A stretch of DNA of 64,000 bases from Chloroflexota bacterium (GCA_022821645.1 JAJEDE010000012.1:112004-176003), one strand, 5' to 3'; counted from the stretch's first letter, positions 8,841 to 18,357 are shown. Translations and numbers: made by a program. Notes: a model not told the origin generated them from the sequence alone.

Positions 8841-9344
8841 TCAACCCTCGATCAGCGCCAGCCGGTCCGCCAGGAAGTCCAGGCGTTCAAATGCGCCTCG
8901 GCGCAATCGCTGGTAGGTGTCGAGGGCCTTGTCCGCTTGCCCGGCGCGGATCGCGTCACGAATTACTTCGGCGTCGCCGACGAAGCGGTCGAAGTGCTCG
9001 AGAAACGTGCCGTGGAAAAGCGTGCCAAGCGCCGGGGCCTCGAGTTCGGCGGCGCGTGCCTTGGCGTCGCTCATGACTCCGTGGAATTCGACCGCCTGCT
9101 GCTCCGCGTTGCCGATTCCTTCGAGCGTTGCCCAGGAATCGGCCTCGGGCCCAAAGAAGGCATCAAACGCGGCTCGCTCGTCGGTCAGTATGGCCGCGAC
9201 TGTCTCCGTGTACGCCCGCCGCTGAGCGTCCGACGAAATCGTCGGCCCACCGTCCGAGGTCGCCGTTGGCTCTCCGCAGGCAGCCAGGAGAACGGCAGTC
9301 GTGATTACACCGAACGCGCGTCGGTCGATCCGGCGCGGCGTCAC
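8841..9344 (-). CDS. Predicted lipoprotein, unknown function
   Basis: 167 aa. Basic start, hydrophobic segment and lipobox LLAAC around residue 23 predict a lipoprotein signal. The mature part is helical and rich in Ala, Glu and Asp, with no motif I recognise. It sits convergent to the FtsH-like gene. No partner gene is evident. Confidence 0.6.
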   Translation of the reverse strand: MTPRRIDRRAFGVITTAVLLAACGEPTATSDGGPTISSDAQRRAYTETVAAILTDERAAFDAFFGPEADSWATLEGIGNAEQQAVEFHGVMSDAKARAAELEAPALGTLFHGTFLEHFDRFVGDAEVIRDAIRAGQADKALDTYQRLRRGAFERLDFLADRLALIEG

Positions 9345-9427
9345 AGCCAGAAGTCAGCAGCCAGCCGCTGCGGAGCAGGCACGAAAGACGCACGAACGGT
9401 CCGGTCTCTTCCGGTCACCGTCGCCCA

Positions 9428-10762
9428 CTAGACCTCGACCTCTTCCCAGGCGTCGACGTCCTCGCGCTCGCGTTTGTCTTCCTCGATCTTGAGGCCGAAC
9501 TGCCGCATGCGGGCATGGGTGAGGATGATGAGCTGGCAGCGGTCGGCGCCGTCGCTCATCCGGGTGGTGTAGGTGGCCTTCATGTCGAACTGCTTGAAAA
9601 ACTCGTCGTCGTAGACGTTGCTGACGCTGCAGACTGGATGGTCCTTGCCGGGCGTCAGGCCGTAGGGGCAGGTGCCGAACTCGATCACCGCTGACGACTC
9701 CGCGCGCTGGTCTACTTCAACGGCGTCGTGCGGGACGAGATGGCGGCGGCGTGCTGCCCAAGCCTGCGCAATGTCCATCGGTTCGGGGTCTTCGAGGTCG
9801 CCCAGGCTCTCGGCATCGGCGCGGGCCTGGCTGCGCAGGGCGGCTTCGGCCTGCTCGGCGAAGTCGGGATCGGCCTCAATGGCCTGCATCACCATCAACC
9901 GCATGAAGCCGCCCATCTGGTTTTGCAGACCAGGGGTGGACGGGCCCAGGGCCGCTGCGGGCGCTGCGGGCTCCTCGGGCGTGGTGGCCGCCGCCACGGC
10001 GGTCTGCGCCGGCTCGGGCGCGGGCGCGGCCACCGAAGGTGGTTCCGCCAGAGGGGCTGGCGTTTCTGGTTCGGTCGGACCGTTGACGTCGGGAGCGTAA
10101 GCCGACAGTCGTTGACCAGCCGGCGGCGGCACCGCTGGCTCCGCGGTGGGCGTTGGCACGGGCGCGGCTTCAACGGCGGCGACCGGCGGCGCCTCGGCGG
10201 CCTGGCCGTTGGTTGAGGTTGCAAACGTGTCCTGAATGGCCAGCGCCATAGCGTCGGCCGCCGGCAGCGGTTCGGCTGGCGTCGACGACGTGGTAGGGGA
10301 CGCTGAGGTCGGGAGCGCAGACGGCGCTGACGTCGCCGAGGCATTGGCCGCGGGCGCTGGCAAGGCCGGCGCGGAGGTAGTTCCAGCCGACGGACCCGAA
10401 GCTCCCTGCGATGCCTCAGCTCCAGCCTGACCCGCGCTGACCGCGCCGCGCAGGTCTTCCGCAATGCCCTGGCCAGCCACGTTTACGTCGTCCGCGGCGC
10501 CCTGCAACGTGTCCGAGAGTTCAGAGCGAATATCGGCCAGTTCCTGGCGTGTGTTCTCGGCTTCCTGGCGCAGGACGTCCATTTCCTCGTAGAGGATTGA
10601 GAATTCTTCGGCGAATTCCTTGCGAAACTCGCGCGTCATCTGGCGCAGTTGCCGCACCCAGCGGCCCAGCGTGCGCATGGCACGCGGCAGCCGCTCCGGT
10701 CCCAACACAATGAGCGCCAGGACAAGAACGGCGAAGAACTCGGCGACACCAATGCCGAACAT
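9428..10762 (-). CDS. TatA-type membrane subunit fused to a long linker and a Cys-containing C-terminal domain
   Basis: 444 aa. Residues 1-40 match TatA/TatB: hydrophobic helix, then LGPERLPRAMRTLGRW and an amphipathic helix. A coiled-coil (about 45-85) and a roughly 200-residue Ala/Pro/Thr linker follow. From about residue 290 a folded domain appears, with CPYGLTPGKDHPVCSVSN and SDGADRCQLII. The spaced cysteines recall small V4R or ATC-hydrolase-like domains; that similarity is tentative. Normal TatA is 60-100 aa and TatB under 200, so this is an unusual fusion. The Tat pathway exports folded proteins. No tatC is present nearby. Confidence 0.7.
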   Translation of the reverse strand: MFGIGVAEFFAVLVLALIVLGPERLPRAMRTLGRWVRQLRQMTREFRKEFAEEFSILYEEMDVLRQEAENTRQELADIRSELSDTLQGAADDVNVAGQGIAEDLRGAVSAGQAGAEASQGASGPSAGTTSAPALPAPAANASATSAPSALPTSASPTTSSTPAEPLPAADAMALAIQDTFATSTNGQAAEAPPVAAVEAAPVPTPTAEPAVPPPAGQRLSAYAPDVNGPTEPETPAPLAEPPSVAAPAPEPAQTAVAAATTPEEPAAPAAALGPSTPGLQNQMGGFMRLMVMQAIEADPDFAEQAEAALRSQARADAESLGDLEDPEPMDIAQAWAARRRHLVPHDAVEVDQRAESSAVIEFGTCPYGLTPGKDHPVCSVSNVYDDEFFKQFDMKATYTTRMSDGADRCQLIILTHARMRQFGLKIEEDKREREDVDAWEEVEV

Positions 10763-10851
10763 GAGGGATCAGAGCGGCCGATGACGGCCGATGGTCAGGA
10801 GCCTAGGTGTTCAATCGTAGGCAGCGCGGGACACCGCGACAAGGGTTTCGC

Positions 10852-11925
10852 TCACGATGCGCGGGCCTTGAGTGCCGTACGCACGGCCTCGCCGAACTCG
10901 CCGGTGGAGGCCGTGCCGCCCAAATCCACGGTGAGGACGCCGGAGCTCGTTACGTCCGCCAGAGCATCCAGCAGCAGGTTGGCGGCTTCGAGATTCCCGA
11001 AGTCTTCCACCATCATGGCCGCCGACCAGATGGATGCGAGCGGGTTCGCGATCTCCCGTCCGGCAATGTCGGGCGCGGAACCGTGGACCGGTTCGAACAT
11101 GGGCGGGTAGCCGGTGCCCGGACTGAGATTGGCGCTGGGCGGCACGCCCAGGCTGCCCATCAGCGCGCCGCCGATGTCGGACAGGATGTCACCGAATAAG
11201 TTCGAAGCAACCAGCACATCCAGGGTCTGGGGACTGCCCACCATGCGCGCGGCGCAGGCATCCACCAGATTGCGGTCGGTGGTGATGGCCGGGTACTCAC
11301 TCGCGACCTCGTCGAAAACCTCGTCCCAAAACACCGGTGCGAATTGCAGGGCGTTGGACTTGGTGACGTTGGTGACGTGGCTACGGCCAAGACGCTTAGT
11401 CAGCTCGAAGGCGTGCCGAATTACGCGTTCGACGCCCACGCGGGTAAAGACTGTCGTCTGGAGCGCGACCTCGTAGGCGGTGCCCCGGTGCACGCGGCCG
11501 CCAGTGCCGGCGTATTCGCCTTCGGAGTTTTCGCGGACGCAGATGAAGTCGATGCCTTCCAGCCGGTCTGACGCCAGAGGGCTGGGCACCCCGGGCCAGA
11601 TGCGAACCGGGCGGATATTGGCGTACTGCTGGAAGCTCTGGCGGATCAGCAGGATCATCTCGCGCTGCGAGATGGGGTCGGGAACGCTGGGGAAGCCGCA
11701 AGCGCCAAAGTAGATGGCGTCGAACTGCTCCAGCGTCTTGAGTGCATCGGACGGCATCATCTCGCCGTGATCGAGGTAGTACTGGCAACCCCAGGGGAAG
11801 TCCTCGAATTCGAGGATTAGGTCACCGGTGACCTCCGACAGCGTTTCGAGGGTCAGGCGACCTTCGCGAATGACCTCGAGACCTATCCCGTCGCCGGGAA
11901 CTACAGCAATCGAGTGCGTGGACAT
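10852..11925 (-). CDS. Tartrate dehydrogenase / isopropylmalate-type decarboxylating dehydrogenase
   Basis: 357 aa beta-decarboxylating dehydrogenase. The N-terminal VVPGDGIGLEV binds nucleotide; the catalytic Lys lies in THVTNVTKSNAL-like sequence near 190; the metal and substrate acids are in NLFGDILSDIGGALMGSLG near 245. The short, LeuB-like length and the region around RPVRIWPGVPSPL favour the tartrate/D-malate dehydrogenase branch over leucine biosynthesis, and no leuCD genes are present. Start at the ATG at 11925. It oxidises a 2-hydroxyacid with NAD and releases CO2; the exact substrate is uncertain. Confidence 0.82.
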   Translation of the reverse strand: MSTHSIAVVPGDGIGLEVIREGRLTLETLSEVTGDLILEFEDFPWGCQYYLDHGEMMPSDALKTLEQFDAIYFGACGFPSVPDPISQREMILLIRQSFQQYANIRPVRIWPGVPSPLASDRLEGIDFICVRENSEGEYAGTGGRVHRGTAYEVALQTTVFTRVGVERVIRHAFELTKRLGRSHVTNVTKSNALQFAPVFWDEVFDEVASEYPAITTDRNLVDACAARMVGSPQTLDVLVASNLFGDILSDIGGALMGSLGVPPSANLSPGTGYPPMFEPVHGSAPDIAGREIANPLASIWSAAMMVEDFGNLEAANLLLDALADVTSSGVLTVDLGGTASTGEFGEAVRTALKARAS

Positions 11926-12032
11926 GGCACCGGCTCCGGGAGCGAGCGGGCAGAGTATACGGGCGGCGACTCCACGGCCCGCAGCGGAGTTGTGGCACCT
12001 TGCGTAGGGATACGAACCGACAGCGATAGCCG

Positions 12033-12815
12033 GTGAGTACGGAAGCGACGTTTGAGGACCTGGTGGACGCGCTGGGGCGTCCGGGTTGTGCGATCTGTCG
12101 CCTGTCGACGCGGCGGGCCGATCGGTTCCTGGGTTCGTACATCTATGAGCACGTCAACGACGTGGACCTGCGCGCCACCATTCGGGAAGCGCGGGGATTC
12201 TGTGAAGTCCATGCCGGGCACTTCCTGGAGAAGCTGGATGCGCTGGCGGTGGCCATCACATACCGCGACATCCTGAATACGCTGGTCAAGGAGCTTGATG
12301 GCGCGGAACCCGCCGGTCGCGACGGCTCGACCGGCATGCGCGCGCGGCTGCGAGGGTTGGCGAGAGGTCGGTCGCGGAGCCCACGAACCGCGGCGACGTG
12401 TCCGGTGTGCGAGGCGGAGGAGGCGGCAGCGGGGCGGGCGCTGGATGTGCTGACGCAGCATGGCGAGCAGATCGCTGAGGCCCTGGCCGAGGGCGATCCG
12501 TTCTGTCTGCCGCATGCGCGGGAGGCGCTGCGGCGGCGACCGGGGTTCGCGGCGCTACAAGCCCGTCAGCATCGAGGCTGGTCGGCGCTTAGGGATCGGT
12601 TATTGGAGTTCATTCGGAAGTCGGATCACAACTACCGGTGGGAGACGCTGACGGACGAGGAGCGGGCGGCGATTGTGGGCGGGGTGCGGGCGGTGACGGG
12701 AGTTCGCGCGCGGCCGCGGGACGACGCGAAGGCAGAGACGCGGAAGCTGCGGCGGGGCGGGACGAACGCGCTGCGGTCCAACCGGCACCCACCGAGAAAG
12801 CGCCGTTCGCGCTAG
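12033..12815 (+). CDS. DUF6062-like double zinc-finger-type protein
   Basis: 260 aa from a GTG start. Two repeats of a Cys/His pattern are visible: PGCAICRLS with GFCEVHAGHF, and ATCPVCEAEE with PFCLPHARE. Each CxxC plus CxxH set could bind a metal. The layout matches DUF6062 proteins of Chloroflexota and Firmicutes, whose function is unknown. The C-terminal 50 residues are strongly basic, which would allow nucleic acid contact. The gene is divergent from the dehydrogenase, with about 107 bases of shared upstream sequence. Confidence 0.7.
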   Translation: MSTEATFEDLVDALGRPGCAICRLSTRRADRFLGSYIYEHVNDVDLRATIREARGFCEVHAGHFLEKLDALAVAITYRDILNTLVKELDGAEPAGRDGSTGMRARLRGLARGRSRSPRTAATCPVCEAEEAAAGRALDVLTQHGEQIAEALAEGDPFCLPHAREALRRRPGFAALQARQHRGWSALRDRLLEFIRKSDHNYRWETLTDEERAAIVGGVRAVTGVRARPRDDAKAETRKLRRGGTNALRSNRHPPRKRRSR

Positions 12816-13708
12816 CCACGGTCCGCCGCGCGAATGAAGCGCAGGATGCGGTCGGCCATCTCATCAGGCGCCTGAAGCTGAAGGAAGTGGCCGGCGTCGG
12901 CCACCATGTGTAGTTCAGAGTTGGGGATCAGCCGGTGGAACTGGCGGGCGACGGCCGGTTTGAGGTAGGGGTCGCGGGCGCCCCAGAGGATAAGCGTGGG
13001 CGTTTGCAGGGCGGTGAGCGTTTCCAGGCTGCGCTGGTTGGATTCGATCTGGTCAGCGAGTTCGTTGTTGACGGTGTGAAAGGCCCGTCGGGCCGTCGGT
13101 GAGTGCCGGAAGACACTGTGAAAGATCCGGAGCAAGCGATCGAAGTCGGCCGTCCAGCCAGGCAAGACCTGACCGACTTGCCAGCGGTAGACGTGCCACG
13201 ACAGGCCGGTTCGGCCGATATCGAGAAAGCGCCGGACCAGCCGTCCGACGTAGGGAAGGTGAAGCAGCTTGAGGGCAAAGGGCATGCGGGCGGAGTTCCA
13301 GCCGTAATAGGTGTTGAGCAGGACCAGGGCGTGGGCACGCTCGGGGTGGGCGGCGGTCCAGCGAATGGCCGCGGGGCCCGACATGTCGTGGGCCATCAGG
13401 ACAACGCGTTCCAAGTCAAGGGCATCAAGAATCTGCGCCAGCGTCCGGTCCAACATGTCGAAACCGAGCGAGAGCCCCTCGTTCGGCTGGGAGGATCCCC
13501 ACCCGAGGAAGTCGGGCGCGACGGTGCGGTGCTCGGTTGCCAGCCTGGGTTGCAGGCAGCCGTAGATGCGAGAGTCGTCCGGCAGACCGTGCAGGAGAAC
13601 GACGGTTGGCTGGCCTTCGCCAGCCTCGCGGACAAAGCAGTCGCCGGCGGGAACCTTGACCTGCCGTCCCGGCGGGGGCGCCCAATCGGCAACGGGATCA
13701 GCGGCCAT
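12812..13708 (-). CDS. Alpha/beta hydrolase (haloalkane dehalogenase / epoxide hydrolase-like)
   Basis: 298 aa from the ATG ending at 13708, which overlaps the stop of the debranching-enzyme gene by 11 bases. The oxyanion motif is LLHGLPDDSR; the nucleophile elbow reads AHDMSGPAA, with Asp rather than Ser as in haloalkane dehalogenases and epoxide hydrolases; the acid is in LWGARDPYLKP and the catalytic His in DAGHFLQLQAPD. A helical cap lies between. A longer open frame upstream is out-of-frame translation of the debranching gene. The Asp nucleophile predicts hydrolysis through an ester intermediate; substrate unknown. Confidence 0.82.
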   Translation of the reverse strand: MAADPVADWAPPPGRQVKVPAGDCFVREAGEGQPTVVLLHGLPDDSRIYGCLQPRLATEHRTVAPDFLGWGSSQPNEGLSLGFDMLDRTLAQILDALDLERVVLMAHDMSGPAAIRWTAAHPERAHALVLLNTYYGWNSARMPFALKLLHLPYVGRLVRRFLDIGRTGLSWHVYRWQVGQVLPGWTADFDRLLRIFHSVFRHSPTARRAFHTVNNELADQIESNQRSLETLTALQTPTLILWGARDPYLKPAVARQFHRLIPNSELHMVADAGHFLQLQAPDEMADRILRFIRAADRG

Positions 13709-15686
13709 TGGCGGCTCGTAGCAGGCGCAGGCCCCGCAGCCATTCGGCGGCGCCCCAGGCCTGGGCCGGCGCGCCTTCGGGAGCGAAGGGGGCTTCGGGC
13801 TGGAAGAGTTCGCTGACGGCGCCGACCACGCCTTCGTGGAGGTGCGCCAGCATGGCTTCGCGGAGGCCGCGGAGTTCGTCGGCCGGCGCGCCAGCCTTGA
13901 GACTGGCCTCAATGTACATGCCGAGCAGCCAACTCCAGACGGGACCCTGATGGTAGGCACCGTCGCGTTCGCGGGGTCCGCCGGCGTAGTGAGGGCAGTA
14001 GGCGGGATCGCCGGGCGCCAGGGAGCGCAGCCCGACGGGGGTTAGCAAAGCGTCGCGGGCCTGAACCAGGACCGATGAACGCTGCTGTGGCGACAGCAGG
14101 TCGCCGGCGACTGCCAGGGCGATGACCTGGTTGGGGCGAATGGCCGGATCGGACCCGTCAGGTCCGTCGACGACGTCGAAGAGGCCGCCGGTGTCGGGGT
14201 TCCAGAAGCGCGTGGCGAAGGAGTCTTCAAGCAGGGGCAGAAGGCTTGTGTCGAAGGCGTCGCGCCAGCCGATGCGAGCGAAGGCTTCCCTGGCGAACTT
14301 GAGGGCGGCGTACCAGAGGGCGTTGATTTCGACGGGCTTGCCGCGGCGCGGGGTGACGACCCAGTCCTCGAACTTGGCGTCCATCCAGGTCAGTTGGAGT
14401 CCGTCCTCGCCGCCGGTCAGCAGGCCATCGTCCGGATCCATGCGGATGCCGTGGCGGGTGCCGCGGATGTGCCAGTCGATGATCTCGAGCAGCGCGGTGC
14501 CGAGCACGTCCAGAACTTCGGTGTCGTCAGTGGCGCGTACGTAGGCGGCCAGGGCGTGGGTGAACCAGAGGGCGGCATCGAAGGCGTGGTACTCGGGTTC
14601 GTCGCCAGCGTCGGGCCAGCGGTTGGGAACCATGCCCTGGTCAATGGCCTGGGCGTAGTTGAGCAGGATGGTCTTGGCGGTGGAGGCGCGGCCGGTTGCC
14701 AGGCAGAGGCCGGGCAGCGAGATCAGGGTGTCGCGGCCCCAGTCGCCGAACCAGGGATAGCCGGCGATGACGGTGTTGGGCTCGGGAGTGAAGCCGGGGA
14801 GGGACGGGCCGCGATGCACGAGGGTCTGGTCGGCGGCCAGGCGCAGGCGCTGTTCGAGTGGGTCGGCGGCGGAGGCAGCCAGGCTGGCGGTCCGAGAGTC
14901 GAACCTGGCCAGCGAGGCATCGACCTCGGACGCGGACTGGAGTTCGTCGGCGGCGAGTTGCAGGGTCACGCCGTGTCCGGGGCGTACCTCGGCAACGAAG
15001 TCCGCGGGCGCGAAGGCGTCCTCGGTGTAGTCGAAGCCGCGGGCCTGTTCGACGCGGCGATGGAAGTTCCAGTACCAGTCAGATCGAAGCTCGACCCTCC
15101 AGGAGCTGCCGCCGAGGTGGATGCAGGGGGCGCCGCCGTCGGCGCGGACGGAGAGCGAACCGGGACCGGTTTGCAGCGCTTCAAAGGACGCGTCGGCACC
15201 GCGGCGGAGGGCGTGGAACCAACGCAGCGAGACGAATGGCCGTACCCGGATACGCAGCAGGTGGCGGGCGTGGTTGGTGTAGCGGACGAAGGTGCGATTG
15301 CGTCCGCGTTCCATCCAGACGGTCTTCTCCAGTGACCCGTGATCGGTGTCGTAGCGCCAGACGGGGCGCTGGCCGCGGAGGGTGAAGGCGGCGATGGCGG
15401 GGTAGCCGGCAGGGTGCAGGACGCCGCCGTCGTACTCCTGGGTGCTGAGGGGGATCTCGGGGGCGTCGGCGTGGTGGATGAATTCGTCGGCGCCGGAGAC
15501 GAGGACCCAGCGGGCGTTGGGTGGTGGGTCGGCGGCGACGAGGAGGCCGTGGTAGCGGCGGGTGGCGGCGCCGGCGAGGGTGGCGGAGGCGAAGCCGCCG
15601 ACGCCGTTGGTGACGAGCCACTCGCGCTGGAGCAGCGGGTCGGGGGCGCCGGTGAAGAGGTCGGCGGGGAGGGGGAGATCGCTCAT
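13698..15686 (-). CDS. Amylo-alpha-1,6-glucosidase (glycogen-debranching enzyme, GDE family)
   Basis: 662 aa, the usual length of archaeal/bacterial-type GDE. The N-terminal REWLVTNGVGGFASAT and RRYHGLLVAA form the conserved GDE_N start; the (alpha/alpha)6 barrel contains GYPWFGDWGRDTLISLPG near 350 with a catalytic acid, and YHQGPVWSWLLG near 595. It removes alpha-1,6 branches in glycogen. Start at the ATG ending at 15686, with TCCTCCCATG context but no clean Shine-Dalgarno. The overlapping hydrolase gene suggests co-transcription without an obvious metabolic link. Confidence 0.9.
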   Translation of the reverse strand: MSDLPLPADLFTGAPDPLLQREWLVTNGVGGFASATLAGAATRRYHGLLVAADPPPNARWVLVSGADEFIHHADAPEIPLSTQEYDGGVLHPAGYPAIAAFTLRGQRPVWRYDTDHGSLEKTVWMERGRNRTFVRYTNHARHLLRIRVRPFVSLRWFHALRRGADASFEALQTGPGSLSVRADGGAPCIHLGGSSWRVELRSDWYWNFHRRVEQARGFDYTEDAFAPADFVAEVRPGHGVTLQLAADELQSASEVDASLARFDSRTASLAASAADPLEQRLRLAADQTLVHRGPSLPGFTPEPNTVIAGYPWFGDWGRDTLISLPGLCLATGRASTAKTILLNYAQAIDQGMVPNRWPDAGDEPEYHAFDAALWFTHALAAYVRATDDTEVLDVLGTALLEIIDWHIRGTRHGIRMDPDDGLLTGGEDGLQLTWMDAKFEDWVVTPRRGKPVEINALWYAALKFAREAFARIGWRDAFDTSLLPLLEDSFATRFWNPDTGGLFDVVDGPDGSDPAIRPNQVIALAVAGDLLSPQQRSSVLVQARDALLTPVGLRSLAPGDPAYCPHYAGGPRERDGAYHQGPVWSWLLGMYIEASLKAGAPADELRGLREAMLAHLHEGVVGAVSELFQPEAPFAPEGAPAQAWGAAEWLRGLRLLRAANGR

Positions 15687-16199
15687 GGGAGGACCCGGCG
15701 GGCGGGGCGAAATGGGGTGGGTTCGTGCGCGTTAAGAGTTTTTTCCAAAAAACTCTTGAGGCGCGGCGGGGTGCATTTTGGCGGGGTTTGGGGGGCGGAT
15801 TGGGGGCGTGAATCCGGGGTGTCTGTGAGCAGAGCCGGGGCGAGGGTGGCACGGCCACAAATCACCGGACCGCGCACGTAGCGTCTTGTGGTGGCGGGGG
15901 GAGGGAGTGGGAGCCGTCGCGGGGCGTAGCCGGGCGAGGGGGCGGCGAGGTTGGGGGGCGGCGGGTGGGGCGGGGGCATTGGAGATTGGGGTTGCGGGGG
16001 CATCGGGCTGATTGTACACTGATAGATGACAGGGGGCAAGGGCGAAGCAGGCCGGCGGCCGGCGAGGGGCTGCCGAGGGTGAGCCGGGCTGCCTGGCGAG
16101 CGCAGCGATCGGCGTGGGGCGCCGTCTGACGGCGCCTCGGGGCGAGGCGATCGCCGCCCGGGTGCGTTCCGGCGGCGGCGTGGTCCATATACTCCGCCG
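15687..16199. other. Divergent intergenic region, mostly featureless GC-rich sequence
   Basis: About 510 bases between the debranching enzyme (minus) and the TauE gene (plus). It contains the palindromic repeat at 15734-15757 and G-rich runs between 15890 and 15990. No credible gene, tRNA or riboswitch was seen. Promoters for both flanking genes should lie here. Confidence 0.6.
15725..15776. repeat. Palindromic intergenic repeat, copy 1
   Basis: Perfect inverted repeat with arms AAGAGTTTTTT and AAAAAACTCTT around a central CC (15734-15757), followed by TGAGG and a GCG-rich tail ending GGGTGC. A second copy at 63325-63373 shares the flanks and differs inside the stem by a paired change. The A/T-rich arms in a GC-rich spacer look like a structured mobile or regulatory repeat. 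It could also act as a bidirectional terminator, though a U-tract outside the stem is lacking. Confidence 0.6.
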
Positions 16200-17018
16200 A
16201 TGGAACGCGCGGCGACGACAACCGAACGGCACGCGCCGGTCCTGGTGCTGATCGGGATCGGGCTGGCCGGGGGCGTGGTCAGCGGGCTGATCGGGGTGGG
16301 CGGCGGGATCATCCTGATTCCGTTGATGGTTGGCCTGCTGGGGATGTCACAGCACCGTGCGCACGGGACGTCGTTGGCCATCATCGTACCGACGGCCTGC
16401 GCCGCGACGGCGCGCTACGCGAGCTCGAACGAGATCGACCTGACGATTGTGTCGGTGGCGCTGGCGCTGGCGGCGACTTCGGTGGTGTTCGCGGCAGTGG
16501 GGGCGCGGCTGACGGCGTACATCAACGAGAAGCTGCTACGCCGGCTGTTCGCGCTGGTGCTGCTGGCCGGGGCGCTGCGCATGTTCGTGTCGCTGCAGGA
16601 CGTAGCCCTGATGAACCTGGAAGGCGGCGAACGCATCGTGGCAGGCGTGATTACGGGGATCGTCACCGGACTAGTGAGCGGGACGATGGGCGTGGGCGGC
16701 GGAATCGTGATGGTGCCGGCGATGGTGATTTTCATGGGGATCGACCAGGTGATCGCGCAGGGCATCAGCCTGGCGGTGATTATTCCGACGGCGCTGTCAG
16801 GCGCGGTGCAGCATTACCGGCTGGGGCACGTGGACGTGCGGCGAGCGGTAACGATCGGCGTCGGCGGCCTTATCGGCGGGTTCGGGGGCGCGCAGGTAGC
16901 GCAGTTGCTGCCGCGGGTGGTGCTGCGCGGGCTGTTTGCGGTGTTCCTGCTGTACTCCTCGCAGCGGATGCTGGGGGTGCAGACGTGGGTGACGGAGCGG
17001 CTGCGTAGGGTGGACTGA
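16200..17018 (+). CDS. TauE/SafE-family sulfite/sulfoacetate exporter-like permease
   Basis: 272 aa integral membrane protein with two homologous halves, each with a glycine-rich signature: GLIGVGGGIILIPLMVG near 35 and GTMGVGGGIVMVPAMV near 165. This duplicated motif defines the TauE/SafE family of sulfur-compound or other anion exporters. About eight membrane segments are visible. Start at ATG 16200. No sulfur-metabolism gene is adjacent, so the substrate is open. Confidence 0.85.
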   Translation: MERAATTTERHAPVLVLIGIGLAGGVVSGLIGVGGGIILIPLMVGLLGMSQHRAHGTSLAIIVPTACAATARYASSNEIDLTIVSVALALAATSVVFAAVGARLTAYINEKLLRRLFALVLLAGALRMFVSLQDVALMNLEGGERIVAGVITGIVTGLVSGTMGVGGGIVMVPAMVIFMGIDQVIAQGISLAVIIPTALSGAVQHYRLGHVDVRRAVTIGVGGLIGGFGGAQVAQLLPRVVLRGLFAVFLLYSSQRMLGVQTWVTERLRRVD

Positions 17019-17142
17019 GCCTCCAAGAAAAGAGGTCAAATACCGTCGGATATACTTAACCCAAGGGCGGTTACTTGCTGACTCTTGGCCTGCGTCGGCA
17101 GAACGGCAGGATCCAGGGGTCTTTTGCTGAGGAGGAACCGCC

Positions 17143-17364
17143 GTGACGGCTGAATTGGGCACGATTCTTGGATTGAGCATTCCTGTCGTTCTCTCCGTTG
17201 TGGGCGTTGCGTGGCGCATGGGTCGAGTTGAAGGGCGAATGGCGGGTGTCGAGCAATCGGTTGAACGCCTCCAGGCAGACATCGACCGGCTACGTGATGA
17301 CATCGACGGTCTGCGGGAGGACGTCAAGGCCATCCTGCTGCGGTTGCCGGCCAAGCCCGAGTAG
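17143..17364 (+). CDS. Small membrane-anchored coiled-coil protein, family copy 1
   Basis: 73 aa from a GTG preceded by a perfect GAGGAGGAACCGCC leader. One hydrophobic helix (LGLSIPVVLSVVGVAW) is followed by heptads SVERLQADIDRLRDDIDGLR and LRLPAKPE. A paralogue at 25884-26117 shares the leader, start region and tail, and a decayed copy lies at 26970-27087. The fold predicts a membrane-tethered oligomerisation module. Function unknown. Upstream DNA between 17060 and 17140 is also conserved with the paralogue. Confidence 0.65.
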   Translation: MTAELGTILGLSIPVVLSVVGVAWRMGRVEGRMAGVEQSVERLQADIDRLRDDIDGLREDVKAILLRLPAKPE

Positions 17365-17661
17365 GCGCTTGCTCCCCAAGATCTCTCGCCTGCAGGAGCA
17401 GGGCGGCGCCTGTGTCCTGATACCGAGGACTGCGCGTCGTGGGGCTGCGCGATGGCAAGAGCGTCGAATCGTCGCCAGCCAGATGTTCGCCATGACGACC
17501 GGAGCAATCACGTCACGTGGCTACCGGGCGCGGTGATTGACGCGTGTGTAATGCCCCGCTTGCGTGATACGGCCGTATCAAGGTTTCCCATGAGCATTGG
17601 CAAAGCGCTCACATTCCGGATTGGTTTCCAGGTCATGGCCGGGACGGGAGCGTAGAGCAAC

Positions 17662-18324
17662 ATGTCGCCTGAGTTTCCGTCCGACGGTCCGATTGGTGCG
17701 TTCACCGCCGACCAGGTGTGCGAGTTGACCGAACTGTCACGCAGCCAGCTGCGCTACTGGGACAAGACGGGCTTCTTCAAGCCAGAGGCCGGATCACTGC
17801 GGATGGGTCCGTACTCGCGCGTTTACTCGTTCCACGATGTCGTCGGGCTTCGGACGCTGGCTCTCCTACGCAAGTACACGTCGCTCCAGGCGCTTCGGGG
17901 CGCCGCCGGCATGCTTCACCAGCACAGCAACTATCCGTGGGCCAATCTTCGGTTCTACACGCGAGCGGGCGAGCCCACCATTTTCTTTGGGGTCAACGAC
18001 AAGACGTTTGTGGTTGCCAACACCAAGTCGCAGACTACTTTCACGATCGACCTGCAAGAGGTTAGCGACAAGATGTTGAACCTTGTACGGCGAATGCGCG
18101 AGCGAAAGGCGGAGGAGATTGGTCAGACTTCGCGGCATCGTTTCGTTGCGCATAACCAACGGGTCGTAGCTGGAACACGCATCCCCACATCGGCTATTTG
18201 GAACTTCCATAAGGCCGGCTTTCGAACGGAACAAATCATCGAGGAGTATCCGCGCTTAGAACCGGCAGACGTGGATGAGGCTATTCGTCTTCATGAGTCC
18301 GAAGCCGCAGCGTTGACAACGTAG
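17662..18324 (+). CDS. MerR-type HTH fused to DUF433-like domain; antitoxin
   Basis: 220 aa. Residues 10-75 form a MerR-like winged helix (FTADQVCELTELSRSQLRYW). Residues about 160-210 (RVVAGTRIPTSAIWNFHKAG, then EEYPRLEPADVDEAI) match DUF433, the usual antitoxin of DUF5615 toxins. The next gene encodes such a toxin, 33 bases downstream. Plain DUF433 antitoxins are about 75 aa; the larger MerR-DUF433 form probably represses its own operon through the N-terminal domain. Confidence 0.78.
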   Translation: MSPEFPSDGPIGAFTADQVCELTELSRSQLRYWDKTGFFKPEAGSLRMGPYSRVYSFHDVVGLRTLALLRKYTSLQALRGAAGMLHQHSNYPWANLRFYTRAGEPTIFFGVNDKTFVVANTKSQTTFTIDLQEVSDKMLNLVRRMRERKAEEIGQTSRHRFVAHNQRVVAGTRIPTSAIWNFHKAGFRTEQIIEEYPRLEPADVDEAIRLHESEAAALTT

Positions 18325-18357
18325 CTTCGACGATGGCCGCACTGTGATCCAACTTGC

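Noticed and set aside
14394..15335. Gly/Val-rich plus-strand frame
   Set aside because: Antisense to the glycogen-debranching enzyme; composition is that of reversed GC-rich codons.
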